From: Chrysemys picta bellii
Lineage: Eukaryota > Chordata > Testudines > Emydidae
Length of the DNA stretch: 64,000 bases
Assembly: GCF_011386835.1 (NCBI RefSeq)
Contig: NC_088792.1
Location: 46,676,882 to 46,740,881 of the forward strand
Direction: 5' to 3'
Numbering within the stretch: position 1 is the first letter of the stretch; every line of letters begins with the position of its first letter. The notes below the pieces were generated by a model that was given only the letters and a program-made list of their open reading frames with translations, had not been told where the DNA came from and made no database searches. The position numbers and the translations under genes are program-made. This document shows, piece by piece, positions 11,046 through 20,605 of the stretch.

Positions 11046-11882
11046 TGCAGGTTGTCTGTGCAGTTGAATTCCTGTGCACACACAGAGCCTCACTGAAGTT
11101 AATGGGGCTCCACACTCATGCAGGGTCTGCCTGTGTGGGACAACTTGCAGGATTAGGGCCTAAATGTTCAGCAGTGCCACAGTCCTGAATTCTTTTGATA
11201 CCTAAAATGCCTGTTGACTTCAATGAGATTTTTGACTGTACAAAGAATTCAGGATCGGGCCCCAAGTGACATTATCCAAATGTATGTATATCTATGGATA
11301 TCAATAGTAAGGCATCAATGTTCTCATACTGACTATGATGGGGGTGTCCACCCCACACAAGACAGAGAAGGTTAAATTAGGTTAATTAATCTGATAGACT
11401 GCACCTGGGAGAGAACCAAAGCTTGAAAGGCTGATTGATGATGGAGTCCAGCTGAGAAGGAATTGGAGGGGGGCTGGAATAAACCCAGGAAGTTGGCAGC
11501 CGAGAGGACTGCATGGGAAGTAGTCCACAGTCACTCCCTGGGAGACAGGAGGTGTGTTTGGGGCTGGAGTTAAGCAGTCTGCTGTTACTTGCTGGGAGGA
11601 GGGAGTTTGGGCTGGTAAACCCAGAGAGGGGGGAGCCAGAAAAGGTAGGAAGGAGTCCAGGGAAATAGCAATAAGGCCTGGGGGAAAGCAGACCACAGTT
11701 GCTAGATATAGGATCCCCTTGACTGGAACCCAGAGTAGAGGGTGGGCCTGGGTTCTCCTACTAGCCTGCAGTGAAGGGAAGACTGGCATTTTGGATAGAG
11801 AGACTTTTCTATGCCAGAAGTGGAGGATTATAGTGACCTGGCCAGAGGGCCGAGCCACAAAGGGTAGCACCCAGAGTCACAG

Positions 11883-11916
<34 letters not shown>

Positions 11917-12562
11917 GCATGCAAGCAGCAGAAGTGGGTGTTGGCCCTGGAAAGATCTAATCCCCAGAGCAGCCAGAAGGAGATGACCTAGTGGTGAATT
12001 AGACCCCATAACCCTCACCATGAGAAACAACTATGCATTTCCCTAGTCACCACTACGACCACTAAAATACAACTACTGTATAGCATGCAACACTGCAATA
12101 CAGACACACATTGCACTTGTGACTGTTGTTTGTGACATACATCACTTGCATTATTCTGATAGTAATGTCTCCCTATGATGATCAGTCTCTATTCCTTAAC
12201 CAAAGATTTGTGGGAGACTTCACAGGATTGGGCCCTTCATTAAGATGTCATTTTAAAATGTCATATGTTGGCTGTGTAATCCATATCCCTATAATTGTCC
12301 ACAATAGCATGAGTGACTAGCAAGTAATGTGACACAGCGATGTTACTCTTGTAGTTTTGCTTAACATGAAATGAATTCTTCATGTACAGACAAAAAATTA
12401 GATGTAATGTATGCTGGGCTTGCTATAGCAATAGGGTTTTCCTTGAAATAAAAATTACTGTTGTGCTCAAAACCCTAAAATTTAAAAGGATAATAGCATT
12501 GTGGCTTTTTCTGTATAACAGTTAAGAGTGGTTCCTGTATGTTTGAGCCCTCCAATGTGATT
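11046..12562. other. Unassigned region with a GA microsatellite
   Basis: The G-rich stretch 11340-12030 is open in one frame, but its composition is repetitive and I see no domain; it may be an old LTR-type repeat. A (GA)n tract lies at 11886-11913. The remainder is AT-rich without recognisable content. Confidence 0.45.
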
Positions 12563-12653
12563 ACTGGGATAAAAAATGTGTTTAGGATGAGTTAGCTAAT
12601 GGATTAAATCCATTAGCTAACTAACTCATCCTAAACACATTTTTTATCCCAGT
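12563..12653. repeat. 91-bp near-perfect palindrome
   Basis: The left arm 12563-12605 is the reverse complement of 12606-12653, apart from one 4-nt TAAC duplication in the right arm and one spare base at the centre. The predicted hairpin has a stem of 43 bp and almost no loop. Both sides look like ordinary single-copy sequence and no transposon ends are recognisable. Confidence 0.9.
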
Positions 12654-12799
12654 GGGTCTATTTGCCCAATTGAAAAGTACCTCCTCCTAGATTCTTGTAA
12701 GAGTTCTCCTTCTGCTAATCCTGCCCCTAGCAGCATTTTAGCAACTAGCCTAGATGGCTGAAATCTCCGGCTGCATTTTATTAATTTGCATCCATTCTA

Positions 12800-14085
12800 G
12801 ACTCATAAACAGACTCATAGACTCTAAGGTCAGAAGGGACCATCATGATCATCTAGTCTGATCTCCTGCACATTGCCACAGAACCTCACCCTGCCCACTC
12901 CTGTAATAGACCCCTAAACTCTGGCTGAGTTTAAAGACTTCAAATTACAGGTAATCTACCCTTTACACTGGTTTAAACCTGCAAGTGACCCATGCCCCAT
13001 GCTGCAGAGAAGATTAAAACAAAAAACAAAAAAAAACAGTCTATGCCAATCTGACCTGAGGGAAAATTCCTTCCCAATCCCATATATGGCAATCAGTGGG
13101 ACCCTGAGGATGTGGGCAAGACCTACGAGCTAGACACCTGGGAAAGAATTCTCTGTCATAACTCAGAGCCCTCTCCATCTAGTGTCCCATCTCAAACCAT
13201 TGGGGATTTTTGCTACTGGCAGTCGCTGATGGGTCACATGCCATTGTAGACAGTCCCATCATACCATCCCCTCCATAAACTTATCAAGCTCAGTCTTGAA
13301 GCCAGTGAGGTTTTTTGCGTCACCCACCACCTCCACTCCTCTTGGAAGGCTGTTCCAGAACTCATCTAATCTCAAGCCTAAATTTGTTGATGGCCAGTTT
13401 ATATCCATTTGTTCTTTGTGTCCACATCGGTGCTTAACTTAAATAACTCCTCTCCCTCCCTGGTTTTTATCCCTCTGATGTATTTATAGAGAGCAATCGT
13501 ATCTTCCCTCAGCCTTCTTTTGGTTAGGCTAAACAAGCCACGCTCTGAGTCTCCTCTCACAAAGTAGCTTTTCCATAGCTCTGATCATCCTCGTGGCCCT
13601 TCTCTGCACCTCTTCTAGTTTGAATTCATCTTTCTTAAACATGGGACACCAAAACTGCACACAGTATTCTACAAGAGATTGGGGAGACCTCTACTAACAC
13701 TTCCATCTCTCTATGGAAATACCTCACCTGATGCATCTTAGGACTGCATTAGCCTTTTTCATAGCTGCATCACACTGAAGGTCATTGTCATCCTGTGATC
13801 CACCAATACACCTACATATTTCTCCTCTGTCGCTACTTGCTTCCAACTGATACATCCTCAACTGATAGCAAAAATTCTAGTTGTTAGTCCCTAAGTGCAT
13901 GATCTTGCACTTTGCACGATTATTCCCATTTCTATTATTCCAATTTTCAAGGTTGTTCAGATATTCCAGTGTGATATTCCAGTCCTCCTCCATATTGGCA
14001 ATACCTCCCAGTTTCGTGTCATCTGTACATTTTATTAGTACAATGACTTTTTGTGCCAAGGTCATTAATAAAAATGTTAATAAAA
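12800..14085 (-). mobile_element. CR1 LINE of a second subfamily (antisense, decayed)
   Basis: It begins with GACTCTAAGGTCAGAAGGGACC, the complement of a CR1 3' end distinct from that at 10894. It continues through about 1.2 kb of the 3' region and C-terminal reverse transcriptase, with multiple frameshifts. It is interrupted at about 14085 by a Penelope-like fragment. Confidence 0.75.
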
Positions 14086-14640
14086 TGTTCATTCACCTGC
14101 ACGTCCACCAATGTAATATACGCCATCATGTGCCAGCAATGCCCCTCTGCTATGTACATCGGCCAAACTGGACAGTCCCTATATAAAAGGATAAATGGAC
14201 ACAAGTCAGATATTAGGAATGGCAATATGCAATATACAAAAACCTGTAGGAGAACACTTCAATCTCCCAGGACACACAATAGCAGATTTAAAGGTACCCA
14301 TCCTGCAGCAAAAAAAGCTTCAGGACCAGACTTCAAAGAGAAACTGCGGAGCTTCAGTTCATTTGCAAGTTTGACACCATCAGCTCAAGATTAAACAAAG
14401 ACTGTGAATGGCTAGCCAACTACAAAAGCAGTTTCTCCTCCCTTGGTGCTCACACCTCAACTGCTAGAAGAGGGCCTCATCCTCCCGGATTGAACGTTAT
14501 CTCTAGACTGATTCTTGCCTGCATATTTATACCTGCCTCCGGAAACTTCCACTACATGCATCTGACGAAGTGGGTATTCACCCACAAAAGCTTATGCTCC
14601 AATACGTCTGTTAGTCTATGAGGTGCCACAGGACTCTGTC
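14086..14640 (+). mobile_element. Penelope-like element fragment with endonuclease remnant
   Basis: The fragment starts inside the GIY-YIG domain (FTCTSTNVIYAI, then MYIGQTGQSLYKRINGHKS). It continues with a frameshift after about 60 codons to the element's 3' end (CATCTGACGAAGTGGG, then GTTAGTCTATGAGG). It is 5'-truncated and lies within CR1, in the opposite orientation to the copy at 7352. Confidence 0.78.
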
Positions 14641-15628
14641 ACTAAATCCTCATGGTAAACCATAGCAAAGTCAGACTAAGAACAGTCCCCTGTTGCGCCA
14701 GTATTCTGCAAAGTTGATTTTCTGTGTAAAGTTCAGAAAAAGGTTTGCCAGAGTCAGCCTGCAAAGGGGCTAGAGTCTCCATAGGTTATTTCCTTGTTTA
14801 AATAAGCTTTAATATATTACTACCTGCTTATGCTAAAATGAGACAAAAGTGCCTAAACCTTCAGGGGGTGATTTTCAAAACTATCTGTAAAGTCGTCTTT
14901 TCAAAGAAAGATATTTATTTTTGTGATACTAATACAGAATCTACATTTTAAAAAATGTTTTAACTGGAAGGATATTTTTAAATCACTTATGTAAGCAGTT
15001 GTTCCTATAAAACATATTTTTCAGTTACCACGCTTACCTACTTCATCTTCCTTCCTACATGCATATATGTCAGATCTGGAAATGGGACAAAGTAAGAACC
15101 ACATATTTCATATAAACAGTTTGATGCTTTTCTTATAGTTGGTGTTCAACTGGAACCACTAAAAAGAAGCATAATAGGGAGAAATGGTAGGTGGAAGACT
15201 CAGCATTTTAGCAGGAAGAGAGAAACAAATGACTAATGATGTAGCAGTTAGAATGTGAAAGAAGTGGACAGCAAGAGAAGGAAGGAAGAAATTGATAAAC
15301 GGAAGAAAATGCAGAGATCTCTCGAAGGCATCTTCTAAGGTCGGACTTATCCAACACAGAAGTGTGCGTGTTATGTAGAATACAGATTCAGGGTCAAATT
15401 CTGACTTGATTTACCCCTCTACTGCCCCCTAGATGTCAATGGAGTTCCATGGGAGTTGGCCAGGGCATAATATGGCTTTCCGTTTTTAGAAGGAAAGGAA
15501 TGAAAGAAATATACAAAAGAAGAAAATCCATCAGCAAGTTAACTAAATGGAAATACAGCATCTCAACCTATTAAAAAACCTTACTGTATTTGTATGTTAA
15601 ATATACACATTGTTCAAAATTAGAGATT
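14641..15628. other. No feature seen
   Basis: AT-rich sequence without credible ORFs, exons or recognised repeats. Confidence 0.4.
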
Positions 15629-15765
15629 TCAGAGTTTGGACCAATTTCAAATCTCAGTTACACTTGAAGAATATTGATGTAGCTCCACTAAAATTACTAA
15701 CATTGAAGGAAATGGAGTTACTCCGGGTATGTTCTGGTGTATCTGTGATCAGAATCTGGTCCTTA
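15629..15765. mobile_element. Short palindromic MITE-like element
   Basis: The ends GGACCAATTTCAAATCTCAG and (complement of the right end) GGACCAGATTCTGATCACAG match at about 14 of 20 positions. The centre contains GGAGTTACTCCGGGT, typical of palindromic elements common in reptile DNA. The copy is decayed. Confidence 0.45.
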
Positions 15766-16346
15766 ATCTTTTGTGGAAAAATAATCCTTTGAAAAGCCTT
15801 CTATGCACTTCAACAGACATTTCTGACTCAAAATTCATGGCTGTTATCACTACTAAGATTGATTCAAAAATACTACTTTAATACAAAGCAGTACCACATC
15901 CCAATTATTTATATTACACTATATTCTATTGTAATTGTATTAAAAACCTTTGTTTGTGCAAAATAAGGGCACTGACCACCATATGTCCCACCCCTGCACT
16001 GCCAAACCGGTTTGCTGCAGTGGGAAACATATGCTGCATCCCATTAAGAGGTATACCAATGAGCACATTGCCCCTGCGCACCTGGGAGTTCAAAAGCCAT
16101 TTTGCCTCCCTAAGGCACAAATCTCCCCACAATGCAGGACAGTTCATTACAGGCACAACTGAGCCCTTATCAACAAAAATATCCAAAGAAAACTATTTAT
16201 ACTGTTGTTACGAAATGTCAATATTTGCTAAATGTTACCACACAGTGGTATCGAAGGTATCTTCTGATATTTAGGGTAGGAAACCTTTGCAGTTTCTTAG
16301 ACACTAGTACGTAGTAGCAGTTGGTGAATGCTGTCTTTTCAGTAGC
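15766..16346. other. No feature seen
   Basis: Short overlapping open frames at 15926-16314 carry no recognisable domain and lack exon signals. I assign nothing here. Confidence 0.4.
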
Positions 16347-16358
16347 AATCACTGTACA

Positions 16359-16636
16359 GATTTCAGAGTAGCAGCCGTGTTTAGTCTGTATCCGCAAAAA
16401 GAGTACTTGTGGCAGGAGTACTTGTGGCACCTTAGAGACTAACAAATTTATTAGAGCATAAACTTTCATGGACTACAGCCCACTTCTTCGGATGCATATA
16501 GAGTGGAATAAATATTGAGGAGATATATATACACACATACAGAGAGCATAAACAGGTGGGAGTTGTCTTACCAACTCTGAGAGGCCAATTAAATAAGAGA
16601 AAAAAAACCTTTTGAAGCCACAAGTACTCCTGTTCT
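16359..16636 (-). mobile_element. Penelope-like element 3' end with 12-bp target duplication
   Basis: AATCACTGTACA occurs exactly at 16347-16358 and 16637-16648, bracketing the insertion. The insert carries the family 3' terminus (CCGTGTTTAGTCTGTATCCG to GATGCATATAGAG). Two oddities are visible. AGTACTTGTGGC is tandemly repeated near 16403-16430. The far end finishes with GCCACAAGTACTCCTGTTCT, an inverted copy of that internal sequence. Confidence 0.8.
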
Positions 16637-16648
16637 AATCACTGTACA

Positions 16649-16964
16649 TGTACTTTACATCGCAACATAGATATCCCTTGTGAAACATGTTCCTCTTTAA
16701 AAAATACTGAGCAATGCAAGCCAGTTTGAATAAATTCTTAATTTCTAGTCTAATCAAAGGGCAGTCCTGGCATAATTTACACAACAACTTTTGTCCTAGT
16801 AACAGCGAGGCAAAAAGAAGATTACAGCTTTATGAAAAGATTTTGTAGTATGTACCAGATTCGCGAATTTCTCAATGATGAGGAAATCGACAAACAAAAT
16901 GTTTATAGCTAAATTACATTATAGAACATTAATGCTCACTACTTGTAATATTTTTCATTTACAA
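16649..16964. other. No feature seen
   Basis: AT-rich sequence with no ORF or repeat that I recognise. Confidence 0.4.
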
Positions 16965-17085
16965 ACTTTACCTAATTTATCCTTAGCACACACTTGTGAG
17001 ACAGCTAAGGATTATCATCCCCACTTTACAAATGGGATAAAGACAGCGATTAAGGCTTTACTTCACCCAAGGCCCCAGATTAAGG
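16965..17085 (-). mobile_element. MIR-like SINE core (antisense)
   Basis: The complement reads TGTAAAGTGGGGATGATAAT, preceded by CTTGGGTGAAGTAAAG. These are recognisable but diverged versions of the MIR core and 3' region found across amniotes. Confidence 0.5.
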
Positions 17086-17448
17086 CCCAGATCATGGTCT
17101 CAACTCTATCCCACACCTCTTTCAACGCAAAGAGGCATAGGGAGTGGGGAGGGGCAGGCTGAAATGTATTGCACTCTGGTGATCCCCACCAGTGAAGTGG
17201 CCCGTTAGGGACCATTAGAAGCCAGCATAGTTTAATGCAGCCCTAAGTCTGCTCCAATAATTTTTTTGGAACAAGGATGGTAGAAAATAGCTACAGATGA
17301 GGAACTCCCCTCACCTACTGCACCGACTGCTTGCTTGGCACAAAGCAAGAATCAGTCCTCCGTCAAAGCCAGGTAAGAACTCAGGAGCTTTTGGCTCCCA
17401 GTCCTGTGCTCAACCATCTCTCCCTCATATTTCTTGTATGGAATAGCC

Positions 17449-17487
17449 AACTGCCATGCCCATCCATTCCATTTCTTGGGGCAGTAA
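17449..17487 (+). repeat. 39-bp perfect direct repeat, copy 1
   Basis: Identical over 39 bp to 18486-18524, about 1.04 kb away; the flanks do not match. The sequence includes CTGCCATGCCCATCCATTCC and ends in GGGGCAGTAA. Confidence 0.85.
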
Positions 17488-18485
17488 CTTAATTTAAAGC
17501 TATAAACTTTAATGTACATACCTATATCCATTAGGAATTTAGGTCCCATTTTGTCAAAGGGATCTTCAAATTAAGAGGCATCCTTCCATATGAGGCCCCA
17601 TTTGTGTCAATGGAACTCTGTGGACGTAAGGGTCTGTGCTGGTGGATTATTTTGCAAGGTCATGACCAGTACTTAACTAGTAATAAATTGTATCCACATA
17701 CGAACTCAACCCTTCCTTAAGATTCAATTTAGTCGACAGGTATGGTTTCATATATAGTTTTTGCACATTTGTGGATCGGAAGTAATGCAGAATTCAGAAA
17801 GAGCTGAAAGATGTGTACCCACTCCATCAACAACACAGGAAATAAATGCCTTGACAAAAGGAAGCAGATGTGTTCTTAATCATCCAGGATGAACTATGGG
17901 ATATGTGTCCTCAAACATCCAGGATGGATTCTGTGGTATCCTAACATCTCTTGGTAAAGGCAGAAACGGAATGTTTTTCATCAGCTCAGACCTCAGTTTG
18001 GGATTTGTGTATTTTAATTCTTAGATCATCCATCTTTTTTTTTTTAAACTGAGCTGCCACAAATTTTCAAAGACTATCATATCTTTCCTGCAGGGGAAGT
18101 CACTGATGCTGAACAATCATCTGCCCTCTACAAGGCATAGTAAGCCACTTTCACAGCACATTGAAAGGAGCGCAGCCAACCTGTTGTAGTTGTCAGATTT
18201 AGGTTTTTCTAAATAAACTCTTTCAAATTTCTTACTACCTTTGTTGGTTTATGTTGAATGTATTTAACATTTTGCTTCCAATGTTTAGATCCAAACTACG
18301 ACCATGAGAGAGAGGGGGGGAGATCTGGGAGGGATGGAGAAACCTCTGTGGTGCTCCAACGGTGTGGTGGAAAGAGGCGTTGTGTGCAAGATAGAATACC
18401 TCTCATAATACTGAGGGAGTGCAGTGAGCAGCCACTGAGTTCCACCTTGCAGTCCCTTCAGCAGTGTGTGAAGACAGGGCTGGGT
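17488..18485. other. No gene seen between the 39-bp repeats
   Basis: AT-rich, probably non-coding. The only open frames overlap the second repeat (18258-18524) and show no domain. Confidence 0.4.
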
Positions 18486-18524
18486 AACTGCCATGCCCAT
18501 CCATTCCATTTCTTGGGGCAGTAA
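18486..18524 (+). repeat. 39-bp perfect direct repeat, copy 2
   Basis: Exact copy of 17449-17487 in the same orientation. It lies about 140 bp from the CR1 end at 18664. Confidence 0.85.
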
Positions 18525-18663
18525 GCACTGTTAGCAGGGGTAGCTGCCCTCACTTTGTGCTCCAGAGAGATTGCCTCCTTCATGAACATGTAGGTGGAGA
18601 GTAAATCAAATATCCAGCGCCAGTGTTTGCAACCCAAACACCAGAAGAAAATACATCATTCTC

Positions 18664-19402
18664 TAGAATCACAGAATATCAGGGTTGGAAGGGACCTCAG
18701 GAGGTCATCTAGTCCAACCCCCTGCTCAAAGCAGGACCAATCCCCAACTAAATCAAGCCTGACCTTAAAAACCTCTAAGGAAGGAGATCCACCACCTCCC
18801 TAGGTAACCCATTCTAGTGCTTCACCACCCTCCTAGTGAAAAAGTTTTTCCTAATATCCAATTTAAACCTCCCCCACTGCAATTTGAGACCATTGCTCCT
18901 TGTTCTGTCATCTGCCATCACTGAGAACAGCTGAGCTCCATCCTCTTTGGAACCCCTTTTCAGGTAGTTGAAAGCAGCTATCAAATCCCCCCTCATTCTT
19001 CTCTTCTGCAGACTAAACAAACCCAGTTCCCTCAGCCTCTCCTCATAAGTCATGTGCTCCAACCCCCTAATCATTTTTGTTGTCCTCCGCTGGACTCTTT
19101 CCAATTTTTCCACATCCTTCTTGTAGTGTGGGGCCCAAAACTGGACACAGTACTCCAGATGAGGCCTCACCAATGTCAAATAGAGGGGAATGATCACGTC
19201 CCTCAATCTGCTGGCAATGCCCCTACTTATACAGCCCAAAATGCCGTTAGCCTTCTTGGCAACAAGGGCACACTGTTGACTCATATCCAGCTTCTCGTCC
19301 ACTGTAACCCCTAGGTCCTTTTCTGCAGAACTGCTTCCTAGCCATTCGGTCCCTAGTCTGTAACAGTGAATGGGATTCTTCCATCCTAGGTGCAGGACTC
19401 TA
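18664..19402 (-). mobile_element. CR1 LINE 3' end, well preserved (antisense)
   Basis: It starts at AGAATCACAGAATATCAGGG (the complement of the CR1 terminal repeats), covers the 3' untranslated region, and then runs into the reverse transcriptase C-terminus up to a 5' truncation at about 19400. It is the least decayed CR1 copy in the window. Confidence 0.85.
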
Positions 19403-19404
19403 AC
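18814..19404 (-). pseudogene. CR1 reverse transcriptase C-terminal fragment
   Basis: An unbroken frame of roughly 190 codons in the 5'-truncated CR1 copy encodes the C-terminal end of the ORF2 protein. It shows the conserved [18 protein letters not shown] segment (here [17 protein letters not shown]), [14 protein letters not shown], and a C-terminal [13 protein letters not shown]. The catalytic reverse transcriptase and endonuclease domains are absent, so the product would be non-functional. The intact frame indicates insertion relatively late compared with the CR1 copies at 6848 and 12800. The open frame extends to 19479 into non-CR1 flank by chance. Confidence 0.82.
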
Positions 19405-19799
19405 ATACATGGTGCACCCAATGGGCCATCTCCTATACCACCCGCCTTGTAGCCCTGTTGCACGATTTTGGCAGGGCAACAGAAAGGGAGAGGGAGTGGC
19501 CAGAGGATGCTGAGCTTCAGCAATCCCCAGTTACCATACACTCTCCTGGAGGCTGTTACCAACTGCTCTAAACTTCATTGGAGCCAGGACAGAACAAGTC
19601 AGAGAATACTTTCCTTCTGGCATCCACAGTCTCTTCCTCCTCCCCTCCCCTGCAGTTCTCTGAGCAGATTTTGGCACAGCAGAGAATGTAGCCCAATCTG
19701 TGTAGTATCAAGGATAGGAGCACTCATACTCTGCCTTGGAAACAAGTGGAGCACCTGGTACATTGGGTTAGAATACAGATCTCCTCAACCAATTTCTAA
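19403..19799. other. No feature seen
   Basis: Flank of the CR1 copy. It has a short open frame (19468-19824) without recognisable domains. Confidence 0.4.
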
Positions 19800-19975
19800 T
19801 CTACTAAACCACAGTTCCACCTGACAAGTCACTTAACCTTTCTATGTCTCACTTTCTCCATAGGTAAAAAAGGTTGATTGTATTTCTACATATATAACTG
19901 TAGTGCTGAAGAAGCACATGAATGCTTCTACAACACTTTGAAAAATATAGGGTGCTATGTAAGTTTTTGAAAAGG
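19800..19975 (+). mobile_element. MIR-like SINE
   Basis: CAAGTCACTTAACCTTTCTA is a standard MIR core phrase. The distal ACACTTTGAAAAATATAGGG and GTGCTATGTAAGT match an MIR-type tail. Old and diverged. Confidence 0.45.
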
Positions 19976-20373
19976 AACTTAATGGTTTACCACTCATCTA
20001 CATAGTCTGAAGGAACACAAAGAACAAAGCTGCTACGAACATCTTCCATAGAGGCAGTCATACTGGTTCCTTCCAGCAATTCAGTATACACAGTGTGATG
20101 AATTATGGGATACTCCCTTATCTGTCCCATGATGCCATGGCAATCCTAAACACTTCTGAACTTGTTCCTGGAGGAGTAGAATGGATGTTAGAAACACAGC
20201 AGATAGAGCTAGAAGAGACCTCCTGGATCACTGAGACCAGTCCCCTGTCATTGCAGGCAGACCTGCCATATAATTCCATGTTCTCACATGGAATAATGAC
20301 ACAGTTATAAAGCAAATGCTCCCTGCCAAAGACAGTGCTTTACTGAGTCCAAGTCTTGAGAAAGAGACATGTC

Positions 20374-20500
20374 TTGTGGTGAAGGCACTGGAATGCAACA
20401 CTGGAGATCTGGGCTCAGTTGCCAGCTCAACCACAGACTCCCTGTGTGAGCTTGGGCAAGTCAATTAACCTCTGTTCCTCAGCTCTCTGTGTCCCCAGTT
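20374..20500 (+). mobile_element. MIR-like SINE
   Basis: The order GGTGAAGGCACTGGAATG, GATCTGGGCTCAGTTGCC, CTTGGGCAAGTCAATTAACC follows the tRNA-like head and conserved core of MIR elements. Confidence 0.5.
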
Positions 20501-20519
20501 CATTGAGAAGTTACTGGGT

Positions 20520-20605
20520 TTGATGCAGGAATTGTATGGTCTGTGTTATGCAGGAGATCAGACAATGATAATAATTCTCCCTCCGGGCCTTAAAAATCTA
20601 CGACG
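20520..20605 (+). mobile_element. CR1 LINE 3' end fragment
   Basis: TGTGTTATGCAGGAGATCAG followed by a CCCTCCGGGCCTTAAAAATC-like ending resembles, on the plus strand, the same 3' end whose complement is at 12810. Confidence 0.5.

Noticed and set aside
11554..11991. 145-codon plus-strand frame
   Set aside because: It ends in a translated GA microsatellite, is also open on the opposite strand and has no recognisable domain.
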